This document shows, in pieces, positions 19,305 through 27,456 of a DNA stretch of 64,000 nucleotides. The notes below the pieces were generated by a model that saw only the letters and a program-made list of their open reading frames with translations, did not search any database and was not told the DNA's origin. How positions within the stretch are numbered: position 1 is the first letter of the stretch; the number at the start of each line of letters is the position of its first letter. The DNA comes from Maritimibacter alkaliphilus HTCC2654 (GTDB lineage: Bacteria > Pseudomonadota > Alphaproteobacteria > Rhodobacterales > Rhodobacteraceae), in NCBI RefSeq assembly GCF_000152805.1, contig NZ_CH902578.1:2597263-2661262 (forward strand), read 5' to 3'. A program made the position numbers and the translations under genes.

Positions 19305-20909
19305 TTAATTCCCGACGCCTACAACCGAGCGGCTCGGCATCGGGAATCGGGCGAACCCATCGTTCTCGTCCCGGCTTTCACCCGCTGTGACCTGAGCGAA
19401 TTCGATCAACGTGAATCCGCGTGGCAGGGGCACGACGCGACAGATCAGGCTTCGACCGTCCTTGAGCGAAATTCCGGTCTCGACGGTTTCGCGCGGACCT
19501 GCATGACCGACGGCCCCCTTGATCTGGTCCCAGACCGCGCTGGGCAAGGCGGCTTCCCGCCACAGTTCGACGGCCTCGTAAATCGGCATGGTCGAAGGAT
19601 CGGAGCCGTCTTCGGGGACCCACAATCCGGCATAGTGGCTGTTCGACAGCGTCAGCACCCCGGAGGTGGAGAAAACGGCGATGGCAGAGGGCAGGGCGTC
19701 CAATGTGGCCTGCGCGGTTTCGATCTCGGCCCGGTATCGACGGGCAAGGCCGATCTCGGCGGAAATATCTTCGAACAGGAAGGCGACGGCCCCATCCGGG
19801 TGCGGCCTCCCGGTCACGCGGTAGGTCTGCCCGCCCGGCAAGGTCCAGCTTTCCTCATACGTGCCGTTTCGGGCGGCATCGACGAGGTCCGAGATACGTT
19901 GACGCCAAGATTTGTAATCCTTCGGTTCGGGCATCATCTGCATTTCCCGCAGCCGATCCAGAAATGCGGCGAGGGACGGCTTCGACACGAGAAAATCGAC
20001 CGGCAGCGTGGTGAGATCCAGAAGGGCGGGATTGAACATCGCCAGTTCGCGCGAGCGGCTGAAGATCGCCAGACCGATGGGCAAGGACGCGAAGGTCTTG
20101 GACAGTGTGGTCACAAATTCGGTGCGCGAGACTTCGGCCTTGACCAGATCGTCCGCCGGGATCGCCGTGCAGATCTGGCCGTCCCCGTTCAGCCGCGTCT
20201 CCACTTCGAACCAATGCCGCGTCTCTTCGCCCGTCGGGGTGAGCGCCATCCGTTCCCGCCGTGATTCCGCATCGCTGCTGTCCTCCGCAGTCGGCCCCGC
20301 AAAAAGCCGTGTGGGAGGCCACTTGTAGGATTGGCCGCCTTCTTCCATCGAATCCGCGAGGTCGAGGTAAGCACGGTTGCACCAGGTGATGACCCCGGAC
20401 GCATCCTCTTGCCAGATCGGGAAGGGGGTCCGGTCCGTGGCGGCGCGGAGCGTGTCCAGTTCACGATTCAGGGCGGCGACCGCGTATTTGTCAGGCCCGA
20501 TCTCTGTATCGTCCACGCCCGTCGAGGTCAGCGTGATCCGGGCGAGTCCATCGTGCCATTCCGCACGTAGCAAGCTCGTGCCGTCATTCGACACACGCTC
20601 CATCGCGCCCAGATCGGCGAGTTCGAATATCCAGGCCTCGAGCCCCGGGAAGCGGGGTTCGAGCAGGATCGAAAGCCGCGCCCAATCGGTGCCCCGATGG
20701 GGGGCCGACGTCAGCAGATCGCGCGCGGATGTGGTGGCATCCAACAGGCTTTCGTTCTCGAACACGAAGGTGATCGCACCCCGTTCGCCCACGGAAACCT
20801 GCCGGATGCCGCCAGAGGGGCGCCTGTCGAAAAGCCCGATGAACAAGAGCACCGCAAAGGCCACCAGAAAGGCAACGAAAACGAGTGCGATCGCAAGCAG
20901 TGTGGTCAT
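19305..20909 (-). CDS. Membrane-anchored multi-PAS protein, DivL-like, without kinase domain
   Basis: 534 residues. One N-terminal transmembrane helix (TLLAIALVFVAFLVAFAVLL, residues 3-22) precedes at least three PAS-like segments: about 150-220 (FPIWQEDASGVITWCNRAYL), 265-385 (FASLPIGLAIFSRSRELAMFN) and 395-515 (LDALPSAIAVFSTSGVLTLSN). No H-box or HATPase_c motif is present. Its place beside tsaE matches divL in alphaproteobacteria, and Rhodobacterales DivL versions consist of PAS domains only; DivL acts in the CckA-ChpT-CtrA relay. A CtrA-type site lies 50 bases upstream. The name is inference from synteny and architecture. Confidence 0.78.
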   Translation of the reverse strand: MTTLLAIALVFVAFLVAFAVLLFIGLFDRRPSGGIRQVSVGERGAITFVFENESLLDATTSARDLLTSAPHRGTDWARLSILLEPRFPGLEAWIFELADLGAMERVSNDGTSLLRAEWHDGLARITLTSTGVDDTEIGPDKYAVAALNRELDTLRAATDRTPFPIWQEDASGVITWCNRAYLDLADSMEEGGQSYKWPPTRLFAGPTAEDSSDAESRRERMALTPTGEETRHWFEVETRLNGDGQICTAIPADDLVKAEVSRTEFVTTLSKTFASLPIGLAIFSRSRELAMFNPALLDLTTLPVDFLVSKPSLAAFLDRLREMQMMPEPKDYKSWRQRISDLVDAARNGTYEESWTLPGGQTYRVTGRPHPDGAVAFLFEDISAEIGLARRYRAEIETAQATLDALPSAIAVFSTSGVLTLSNSHYAGLWVPEDGSDPSTMPIYEAVELWREAALPSAVWDQIKGAVGHAGPRETVETGISLKDGRSLICRVVPLPRGFTLIEFAQVTAGESRDENDGFARFPMPSRSVVGVGN

Positions 20910-20958
20910 GAATCAAGGTCCAGCCGTGAATCGTCACTGCATCCTAAAGTTGTGATGG

Positions 20959-20975
20959 TTAACGAATGTTTAAAC
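20959..20975. promoter_or_regulatory. CtrA-type binding site upstream of the DivL-like gene
   Basis: TTAA (20959-20962), seven bases, TTAA (20970-20973), then AC: the CtrA full-site spacing TTAA-N7-TTAA. It lies in the 72-base gap after regB, about 50 bases before the DivL-like start codon on the minus strand. Confidence 0.6.
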
Positions 20976-20981
20976 GGGACG

Positions 20982-22361
20982 TTACCCGGCGATGACCACG
21001 TTCTCGCCGAGCATCGGAAGCCGCTCGGCGGCCTCGATACTGTCGGTGCCACGCGGCCAGACAACCTCGACGATCGCGCCCGACCGTTCATTCGGGCGCG
21101 CGACACCCGTGTAGGGGTCTTGCCCGTTCGCAAAGGTCAGTTCGGCACCCGTACGTTCCAGCAAGGTCTTGGCGATGAAAAGCCCCAGACCCATGCCTTC
21201 GTATTCCGGCCTCTGCGCGTCCGGGGCGGTGCGCCTGCGCCTGATGAACGGATCACCGATCCGGCCCAGAAGGTGCGGCGGGTATCCTGCGCCGTCGTCG
21301 ACGATCCGGATCATGATCGCCGTGTCCGTGGTATCCGCCTCGACCCAGACGGTCGTCGCGGCGAAGTCGACCGCGTTCTGGACGAGGTTGCGCAGACCGT
21401 GGACCAGCTCGGGACGGCGCTGGATCATCGCCTGATTGTCCTCGTCCGCCTCGATCACGATGTCCTTTCCGCGGTCGCGGTGGGGTTCGGCGGCCTCCTC
21501 GACCACCGCGACGAGGGGTGCCTGACGCAAGTGGAGGTCGTCCTTGCCGGACCGTCCCATCGAGCGGAGGATGTCGCGGCAACGGTCGGCCTGATCCCGG
21601 ATCAGTTCCGCATCGTCGCGCAGATCCGAACCTTCGGGCAGGTCCGATACCATTTCCGACGACACCAGTTTGATGGTCGCGAGCGGTGTTCCCAGTTCAT
21701 GTGCGGCGGCCGCAACGACACCGCCAAGGTCGGTCAGCTTCTGTTCGCGCGCCAATGCCATTTGTGTGGCGAGCAGGGCCTGACTCATGGCTTGGGTTTC
21801 CGAAGACACGCGCCGGGTATAGGCGGCGATAAAGCCGATCGCGGTGACGATGGCGACCCAGGCGCCGAACACGAACACCTCGGGTAGTTCGAGGACCGAA
21901 CCATCCGCGGTGTAGAGCGGGATGTGCAGATCGACCGCGAAGGACGTGAACGCAATCGCGGCAGCCCCGACCAGCAATGTCGCGCGCAGCGACAGGGCGG
22001 TTGCGGAGACGGTCACCGGGGCGGCGATCAGGACGGCGAAGGGGTTGTTCAACCCCCCGCTCAACACGATCAGCAGCCCTAGTTGAAGCGTATCGAAGAG
22101 CAGCATCCCGACGGCTTCCCGTTCGTTCAGCCGCTTGTTTTCGGGGTAGACGAAGTGGAACACGATGTTCGCGATGATCGAAAGCCCGACGACTGCCGCG
22201 CAATACCCAAGCTCGATCTGGATGCCGAACACACGATCCGCGACACCGATCGCACCGATCTGGCCCCCGACGGCGACCCATCGGAGGATGTTCAGGGTCC
22301 GCAGTTTGATCCAGCTTCGGCCGGGGTTGGCTTCGAACAGGTCGGCGCTGCTGTCTGGCAT
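20982..22361 (-). CDS. regB: Redox sensor histidine kinase RegB/PrrB
   Basis: 459 residues. An N-terminal six-helix membrane domain carries the quinone-sensing motif GGLNNPFA at about 102-109. The H-box is AAAHELGTPLATI with His221, and the redox-active cysteine is Cys261 in DQADRCRDILRSMG, equivalent to the known RegB cysteine. N- and G-boxes follow (LRNLVQNAVDFA, EGMGLGLFIAKTLLERTG). It phosphorylates RegA under reducing conditions, controlling respiration, photosynthesis and carbon/nitrogen fixation genes. The ATG at 22361 with GCGGGAC upstream is preferred to a TTG at 22373. Divergent from senC and regA. Confidence 0.95.
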   Translation of the reverse strand: MPDSSADLFEANPGRSWIKLRTLNILRWVAVGGQIGAIGVADRVFGIQIELGYCAAVVGLSIIANIVFHFVYPENKRLNEREAVGMLLFDTLQLGLLIVLSGGLNNPFAVLIAAPVTVSATALSLRATLLVGAAAIAFTSFAVDLHIPLYTADGSVLELPEVFVFGAWVAIVTAIGFIAAYTRRVSSETQAMSQALLATQMALAREQKLTDLGGVVAAAAHELGTPLATIKLVSSEMVSDLPEGSDLRDDAELIRDQADRCRDILRSMGRSGKDDLHLRQAPLVAVVEEAAEPHRDRGKDIVIEADEDNQAMIQRRPELVHGLRNLVQNAVDFAATTVWVEADTTDTAIMIRIVDDGAGYPPHLLGRIGDPFIRRRRTAPDAQRPEYEGMGLGLFIAKTLLERTGAELTFANGQDPYTGVARPNERSGAIVEVVWPRGTDSIEAAERLPMLGENVVIAG

Positions 22362-22457
22362 GGTGTCCCGCAAAAGTGAGGGGTTGCGTCAAAGTCTACC
22401 CTTGTTAGTCGGGGGCGACTGGCCGATCAATGCGCCCGAAGTGCGCAGGAGGTTCCC

Positions 22458-23078
22458 ATGACCCGTATCATCGCCGTCGTCGCGGCCGTCGCAATCGTCG
22501 CCCTGATCGGGGCGACTTGGTATGTCAGCCGGTCCGAGACCGACGCATTCGCCGACTGCCGTGCCTCGGTCGTGGGAAGCGGGACGAGCACGATTGGCGG
22601 GCCTTTCGAACTGGTGGATGAAGACGGTCAGACGGTCACCGATCAGGATGTCTTCACCAAGCCGACCCTGCTTTATTTCGGCTACACCTTCTGCCCCGAT
22701 GTCTGCCCGCTCGACAACGCACGGAATGCCGAGGCGCTCGATCTGGTGCAGGAACGGGGATATGACGCGCAGATGGCGTTCATCTCCATCGACCCGGATC
22801 GCGACACGCCGGAGCAGCTCAAGGATTTCACCTCCTTCCTGCACGACGACATGATCGGCCTGACCGGATCGCCGGAACAGGTCAAGGCGGCGAGCCAGGC
22901 CTATAAGACCTATTACAAGAAACAGGACGAAGGCGACGATGAGTATTACCTCGTCGATCATTCGACCTTCACCTATCTGGTGCTGCCGGAAACCGGCTTC
23001 GTCGAGTTCTTCAAGCGGGACGACAGCCCCGAGAAGATCGCCGAAAGCATGTCTTGTTTCATCGACGCGTCCTCCTGA
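22458..23078 (+). CDS. senC: SCO1/SenC/PrrC family copper chaperone-thioredoxin fold protein
   Basis: 206 residues. A single N-terminal membrane anchor (about 4-24) leads to a periplasmic thioredoxin-like domain with the copper-binding CPDVC and the distal His in YYLVDHSTFTY. Family role: copper delivery to cytochrome oxidase and a redox link to RegB signalling. A strong AGGAGG lies six bases before the ATG. Sits between divergent regB and regA, the arrangement known from Rhodobacter. Confidence 0.95.
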   Translation: MTRIIAVVAAVAIVALIGATWYVSRSETDAFADCRASVVGSGTSTIGGPFELVDEDGQTVTDQDVFTKPTLLYFGYTFCPDVCPLDNARNAEALDLVQERGYDAQMAFISIDPDRDTPEQLKDFTSFLHDDMIGLTGSPEQVKAASQAYKTYYKKQDEGDDEYYLVDHSTFTYLVLPETGFVEFFKRDDSPEKIAESMSCFIDASS

Positions 23079-23108
23079 TCCGTAGAAGAAACTGAACCGA
23101 AGTTTGAC

Positions 23109-23142
23109 ATGCATCAATTTGACGCGTGCAAAGGTGATGCAT
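23109..23142. promoter_or_regulatory. Inverted and direct repeats in the senC-regA gap
   Basis: ATGCATCA (23109-23116) is mirrored by TGATGCAT (23135-23142). Overlapping it, two 15-base direct copies start TTTGACATGCATCAA and TTTGACGCGTGCAAA. The 100-base gap probably holds the regA promoter; the binding protein is unknown. Confidence 0.45.
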
Positions 23143-23178
23143 AAAGCTTTGTGAATGCGAACAGGCGGAGGACGGGAA

Positions 23179-23733
23179 ATGTCCGAGAATGTGGCTTATG
23201 ACTTGGGTGAAGACCGGTCGATCCTGCTGGTCGACGATGATGAACCGTTCCTGAAACGACTCGCGCGCGCGATGGAAAAACGCGGGTTCGAGGTCGAGAC
23301 GGCCGACAGTGTCGCGGGCGGCAAGGCCATCGCGACCGGGCGGCCCCCGGCCTATGCGGTCGTCGATTTGCGTCTTGGCGACGGCAACGGGCTCGACGTC
23401 GTGGAGACGTTGCGCGAACGGCGGCCTGAGTCGCGGATCGTCGTGCTGACGGGCTACGGTGCCATTGCGACCGCGGTGGCCGCGGTCAAGATCGGGGCGA
23501 CCGACTACTTGTCGAAGCCCGCCGATGCCGATGACGTGGTCAAGGCTCTGCTCGCCAACGGTGAAGATTTGCCGCCGCCGCCGGAAAACCCGATGAGCGC
23601 GGATCGCGTCCGGTGGGAACACATTCAGCGCGTTTACGAACTTTGCGACCGCAACGTGTCCGAGACGGCGCGTCGCCTGAACATGCATCGCCGGACCCTG
23701 CAACGTATCCTCGCGAAACGCTCGCCGAAATGA
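23179..23733 (+). CDS. regA: Response regulator RegA/PrrA/ActR
   Basis: 184 residues, the usual size. Receiver domain with Asp19-Asp21 and phospho-acceptor Asp63 (VVDLRLGDG), a poly-proline hinge (DLPPPPENP), and the nearly invariant C-terminal helix-turn-helix (RNVSETARRLNMHRRTLQR). Partner of RegB; global redox regulator. The start at 23179 (MSENVAYD) has GGAGG upstream. The stop overlaps the ATG of the small lipoprotein (ATGA). Confidence 0.97.
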   Translation: MSENVAYDLGEDRSILLVDDDEPFLKRLARAMEKRGFEVETADSVAGGKAIATGRPPAYAVVDLRLGDGNGLDVVETLRERRPESRIVVLTGYGAIATAVAAVKIGATDYLSKPADADDVVKALLANGEDLPPPPENPMSADRVRWEHIQRVYELCDRNVSETARRLNMHRRTLQRILAKRSPK

Positions 23734-24068
23734 AGGCCGCGCTGGCGGTCGCCTGCGCCTTGTTGGCGGGTTGTGCCGGAACAGCGTCGGATGTCGCGCC
23801 CGCCCGGCAGGGTGTGAGTTTCACGCCGGATGCCCAGGGGCTTTTGGTTACCGGCACTGGGCAGCGGATGGATTTCGGTCGCAGCCCAAGGGGGATGATC
23901 CCGGTTCTGGAACGGGAACTCGGCGCGGGGCGTGCGCTCCCGCTTGCCGGCTGTGCGCCGGGCATCGCCCGCCAACTGGATTGGGATGGTCTGATCCTGA
24001 CCTTTTCCTCCGAACGGTTCGTCGGTTGGAAGACGGCAGGCGAAAGCGCCGGTCAGACCTGTGCCTGA
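23730..24068 (+). CDS. Small putative lipoprotein
   Basis: 112 residues. The signal MKAALAVACALLAGC has a lipobox (LAGC). The mature part contains GVSFTPDAQGLLVTGTG and ends near GWKTAGESAGQTCA with a second and third cysteine. No family recognised. Translationally coupled to regA through an ATGA overlap, so probably co-expressed. The 3' end overlaps the convergent LysR gene by 16 bases. Confidence 0.75.
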   Translation: MKAALAVACALLAGCAGTASDVAPARQGVSFTPDAQGLLVTGTGQRMDFGRSPRGMIPVLERELGAGRALPLAGCAPGIARQLDWDGLILTFSSERFVGWKTAGESAGQTCA

Positions 24069-24934
24069 GCCATTTTCCGCAGCCATGCTCTGAAGGCGCG
24101 CGCGCCGGGGCTTAGAACGCCGGGCCGCGTGACGATGTAGTAACCCAAGCCTTCGGGGTCGCCTTCGTAAAGGGTCGTAAGCTGGCCCGAGTCCAGATCG
24201 GGCGCGACGAGCGCCTTTGACTGGATCGAAAGGCCCAGCCCGGCGCGGGCCGCCGACAGGACCATGCCGTTGTTCGCCATGTCCTGCGCCCCGACCTTGT
24301 CGAAATCCACGCCGATGGCCTTGCCCCAGACGCGCTGCTCGTTCGCGGCGGCCGAAAAGAACCAGTCGTGCGCGCTAAGTCCGCCCAATTCATCCAAGGT
24401 GCGGGCCTTGGTATAGGTCGGGGCCGCGACCACGACGAACTGACTGACCGCGAGCGGTTCGACATCGTTGCCGGGCCAGTCGCCATTTCCGAACCGTATG
24501 GCGAGGTCGATGCCATCGCGGCGCAGGTTCGCCAGCGCCATCGACGGCACGAGCCGCACCTCGACCTCGGGATGTTGCGACCAGAACTGACCCATTCTCG
24601 GCATCAGCCAGGCTTCCGCGAAGGATGGGGTGAGCGTCACCGTGATCGGGCGGATGGCGTTGCGGTCCATGATGTCCGTCACGCCCTCGGCGATCCGCCC
24701 GAACCCCTCGCCCAGCGCATCCGCCAGATCGCGCCCCGTCTCCGTCAGTTTCATCGTCTGACCGTCGCGGGTGGCAAGGCTTTCGCCAAAATGCGTCTCG
24801 AGCGCGCGAAGGTGCTGCGCGATGGCCGCATGGGTCACGTTCAGGTCACGCGCGGCGGCGGACAGGGAGTTGTGGCGCGCCAAGGCTTCGAAGGCGCGGA
24901 GCGCGGCGAGAGATGGGATTCGGGACCAGTCCAT
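24053..24934 (-). CDS. LysR-family transcriptional regulator (GcvA-like)
   Basis: 293 residues. The N-terminal winged helix (SLAALRAFEALARHNSLSAA) and GcvA-subgroup phrases (THAAIAQHLRALE) are followed by the effector domain with VTLTPSFAEAWLMPRM and DLAIRFGNGDWPG. Its target is likely local: it is divergent from a 54-residue ORF, and the gap holds two inverted repeats. A relationship to HvrB, the LysR gene of the Rhodobacter reg cluster, is possible but not shown; ahcY, the HvrB target there, is not here. Confidence 0.9.
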   Translation of the reverse strand: MDWSRIPSLAALRAFEALARHNSLSAAARDLNVTHAAIAQHLRALETHFGESLATRDGQTMKLTETGRDLADALGEGFGRIAEGVTDIMDRNAIRPITVTLTPSFAEAWLMPRMGQFWSQHPEVEVRLVPSMALANLRRDGIDLAIRFGNGDWPGNDVEPLAVSQFVVVAAPTYTKARTLDELGGLSAHDWFFSAAANEQRVWGKAIGVDFDKVGAQDMANNGMVLSAARAGLGLSIQSKALVAPDLDSGQLTTLYEGDPEGLGYYIVTRPGVLSPGARAFRAWLRKMAQAQV

Positions 24935-24942
24935 CCCTTTAC

Positions 24943-24971
24943 TGTAAGTGAAACTTACAACTTTGAAAGTT
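24943..24971. promoter_or_regulatory. Candidate LysR-type operator
   Basis: TGTAAGT-GAA-ACTTACA (24943-24959) is a perfect 7-3-7 inverted repeat, overlapped at its right edge by a second, AACTTTGAAAGTT (24959-24971). Both lie just upstream of the LysR start codon, where an autoregulatory site would be expected. Confidence 0.55.
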
Positions 24972-25038
24972 TAGAAACTCGCCTGAACCCCTCGAATCCC
25001 GCATGGTCCTTTCATGAAACGCGGAAAGGAGAAACGCC

Positions 25039-25203
25039 ATGTTGGGTATCATGAACCACGTCATTCGCACCGCAACCGGGGCGGAAGCCCGTCGCGAGAC
25101 CGGATTCGAACGCGAACACCGCATCCGCAACGCGGATCGCATCAAGCGGGAGGAAGCGCGCGACGAACTGCGCCGGCGCATCTACAGCAAGATTTCCCTG
25201 TAA
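25039..25203 (+). CDS. Small basic/acidic helical protein (54 aa)
   Basis: 54 codons from an ATG with AAGGAG seven bases upstream to TAA. The translation starts MLGIMNHVIRTATGAEARR and ends RRRIYSKISL; the middle is highly charged and probably helical. No family recognised. Reasons to believe it: good ribosome site, its own terminator (25230-25264), and a position divergent from a LysR gene with palindromes between. The gene is short, so it is a candidate rather than a certainty. Confidence 0.62.
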   Translation: MLGIMNHVIRTATGAEARRETGFEREHRIRNADRIKREEARDELRRRIYSKISL

Positions 25204-25229
25204 GCCAGACTCACGCCAATCTTCGGGAG

Positions 25230-25264
25230 CCGCCGGAACGTCGATCAGACATTCCGGCGGTTTT
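25230..25264 (+). terminator. Terminator after the 54-aa ORF
   Basis: Nine-bp stem CCGCCGGAA (25230-25238) with TTCCGGCGG (25252-25260), followed by TTTT. It separates the small gene from the gap-arsJ operon. Confidence 0.85.
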
Positions 25265-25280
25265 CCTTTGTCTCGTGGAT

Positions 25281-25312
25281 TTGTCATGAAACCGTTACAT
25301 CGGGCCGATAGC
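25281..25312 (+). promoter_or_regulatory. Pho-box-like element and possible -10 before gap
   Basis: TTGTCAT-GAAA-CCGTTAC (25281-25298) resembles two PhoB half-sites (CTGTCAT, four-base AT-rich spacer, CTGTCAC). A weak -10-like GATAGC (25307-25312) follows eight bases later, as in PhoB-activated promoters lacking a -35. The match is 6/7 in the first half-site and 5/7 in the second. Confidence 0.5.
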
Positions 25313-25337
25313 CCGCGACCGACCACCGGAGGTTCAC

Positions 25338-26336
25338 ATGACACGCATCGCCATCAACGGCCTTGGCCGCATCGGAAAGCTCGTACTTCGTAAGTTGATC
25401 GACAACGGGGTGGAGGCCGAGATCGCCCTGTTGAACGATCCGGTCGGCACACCGGAGATTCACGCCCATCTGTTCGAGTTCGATACGGTCCACGGGCGCT
25501 GGGATGCCGACATCTCACACAGCGATGCATCGGTCACCATCAACGGGACCGAGATTCCCCTGACCGCAAGCTGGACGATCGAGGACCTGCCGCTCGACGG
25601 CATCGACCTGGTCATCGACTGCACGGGCGTGTTCAAGACCAACGCGAAACTGGCGCCCTATTACGCGGCGGGCGTTAAGAAGGTGGTCGTCTCGGCCCCG
25701 GTGAAAGAAGAGAATGCGCTGAATGTCGTCTACGGCGTGAACAGCGACCTTTATACGGATCAGGATCTCGTCACTGCGGCGTCCTGCACGACCAACTGCC
25801 TCGCCCCGGTGGTCAAGGTCATTCACGAGGCATTCGGGATCAAGCACGGCTCGATCACGACGATCCATGACGTGACGAACACGCAAACCATCGTGGATCG
25901 CCCGGCCAAGGACCTGCGCCGCGCGCGGTCGGCCCTGAACTCGCTCATACCCACGACGACGGGTTCGGCCAAGGCGATCACCCAGATTTTCCCCGAACTG
26001 ACTGGCCGTTTGAACGGGCACGCGGTGCGGGTGCCCTTGCTGAACGCGTCCCTTACCGACTGCGTTTTCGAGGTAGAGCGCGACACGACGGTCGAAGAGG
26101 TGAACGGAGCCCTCGAAGCGGCGGCGAACGGCCCCCTCAAAGGCGTTCTCGGATACGAGACACGCCCGCTCGTATCGACCGATTACACGAACGACCCGCG
26201 CTCCTCGATCATCGACGCGCCCTCCACGATGGTCGTGAACGGGACTCAGGTGAAAATCTACGCTTGGTATGATAATGAGTGGGGCTATGCCTGCCGCCTC
26301 GCCGACGTGGCCCGGATGGTTCTGGCATCCATTTGA
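25338..26336 (+). CDS. gap: ArsJ-associated glyceraldehyde-3-phosphate dehydrogenase
   Basis: 332 residues. Rossmann start [10 protein letters not shown], catalytic cysteine in [11 protein letters not shown], and the segments [30 protein letters not shown] and [15 protein letters not shown], characteristic of the GAPDH subgroup encoded beside arsJ rather than glycolytic GAPDH. In that pathway GAPDH uses arsenate in place of phosphate to form 1-arseno-3-phosphoglycerate, which ArsJ exports; the product then falls apart outside, giving arsenate resistance. CGGAGG lies before the ATG. arsJ is only 2.2 kb downstream, after two DUF1036 genes. Confidence 0.92.
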   Translation: MTRIAINGLGRIGKLVLRKLIDNGVEAEIALLNDPVGTPEIHAHLFEFDTVHGRWDADISHSDASVTINGTEIPLTASWTIEDLPLDGIDLVIDCTGVFKTNAKLAPYYAAGVKKVVVSAPVKEENALNVVYGVNSDLYTDQDLVTAASCTTNCLAPVVKVIHEAFGIKHGSITTIHDVTNTQTIVDRPAKDLRRARSALNSLIPTTTGSAKAITQIFPELTGRLNGHAVRVPLLNASLTDCVFEVERDTTVEEVNGALEAAANGPLKGVLGYETRPLVSTDYTNDPRSSIIDAPSTMVVNGTQVKIYAWYDNEWGYACRLADVARMVLASI

Positions 26337-26358
26337 TCCATGACTTTTGGGGGCTGTC

Positions 26359-27423
26359 ATGAACCCACGTTTTCTGTTCGTCCTGTTCTCGCTCTGCCCG
26401 GCTGCCGCATTCGCCGACGTGGAATTCTGCAATTCGACCGATGCCGTCGTTTCGGTGGCCATCGGATACAAGGGTGACGCCGATTGGGTGTCGGAAGGCT
26501 GGTGGAACGTCGACCCCGGCGATTGCCGGACCGTTCTGCCGGGGAACACGCCCAAGAGCCATTACTACTACCGGGTCGAATCCGGCGCCTACGCGTTCGA
26601 GCATGAGACCTATATGTTCTGCACATCCGACGACGTGTTCACGATTGTCGGGGACACGAATTGCGAAAGCCGCGGTTACGACCGCGAAGGCTTCAATGAA
26701 ATCGCGATGGAGGGGCGGCCCGGCTTCACCATCGACATAACGGGCGACGGTGGGCGCGAAGGGCAGCCTTCGGCCCAGACCGAGCGCGACGATGATGTGC
26801 CGTCCCTGTTCGACAACCTGCTCGACACCTCCCCCTCGGCTGAAGCCGATCCGCCGGGCACCCATGGCGAATACGGAACCTATGCCGGGTTGTTCAGTCA
26901 TTGCGGTGACTACGGCTCGGCTCGGGTCTGTTTCTTCTCGACCCAAGGCTGGGTTGTCGGCGTGGCCGAGGCCGGACCGACCCCACAGGCCCTCATCGAC
27001 GATCTGGTGACCCGTCCGGTCAATACGGCCATGCAGTTCTCGGGCGATGTGATGGAGAGCGGGAATGGTCGCGCCCTTTTGGCGCTGTCGGATTACATGG
27101 TCATCGCGGATGATGAGTTCGCCTCCGATCGCGATGCGATGCAGGGCCGCTGGGTCGGCGCGACCAATCGGGACTATGAGATCGAGATCTACGGCAGCTT
27201 CTTCACCGAAAGTTTCACGGGCGAACCCGAAATGTCGAGTTTCATGCATTTCCGTCAGGGCTGCCCGGGGGCGCAGGGCGACGGAGTGGGCGTGCGCTTG
27301 ATGCCGTCGGACGAGAACGATCCCGAGACCTGTTTCTTCCTGTCCTACATCGACGACACTCAGATGGAGCTGCTGTTCGTCGACGACTTCAGCGAGCCGG
27401 TGGTGATGAATCGCGCGCCGTGA
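26359..27423 (+). CDS. Secreted DUF1036 protein, paralogue A
   Basis: 354 residues. The signal peptide MNPRFLFVLFSLCPAAAFA is followed by a DUF1036-like domain (about 20-135: VEFCNSTDAVVSVAIGY, EGWWNVDPGDC, MFCTSDDVFTI, SRGYDREGFNEI). A variable acidic linker and the phrase DPPGTHGE lead to a second, unrecognised domain (about 165-354) containing MQGRWVGATN and FMHFRQGC. Cysteine-rich, so probably periplasmic with disulfides. Function unknown. It starts 22 bases after gap, on the same strand, and is the same length as paralogue B, so both probably arose by tandem duplication. Confidence 0.85.
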   Translation: MNPRFLFVLFSLCPAAAFADVEFCNSTDAVVSVAIGYKGDADWVSEGWWNVDPGDCRTVLPGNTPKSHYYYRVESGAYAFEHETYMFCTSDDVFTIVGDTNCESRGYDREGFNEIAMEGRPGFTIDITGDGGREGQPSAQTERDDDVPSLFDNLLDTSPSAEADPPGTHGEYGTYAGLFSHCGDYGSARVCFFSTQGWVVGVAEAGPTPQALIDDLVTRPVNTAMQFSGDVMESGNGRALLALSDYMVIADDEFASDRDAMQGRWVGATNRDYEIEIYGSFFTESFTGEPEMSSFMHFRQGCPGAQGDGVGVRLMPSDENDPETCFFLSYIDDTQMELLFVDDFSEPVVMNRAP

Positions 27424-27456
27424 CGGGTGCCGCATGGGGAACGAAGGGGACATGGG

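Noticed and set aside
22362-22457. RegA binding site between regB and senC
   Set aside because: GC-rich half-sites can be picked out, but the RegA consensus is too loose for a call in a GC-rich gap.
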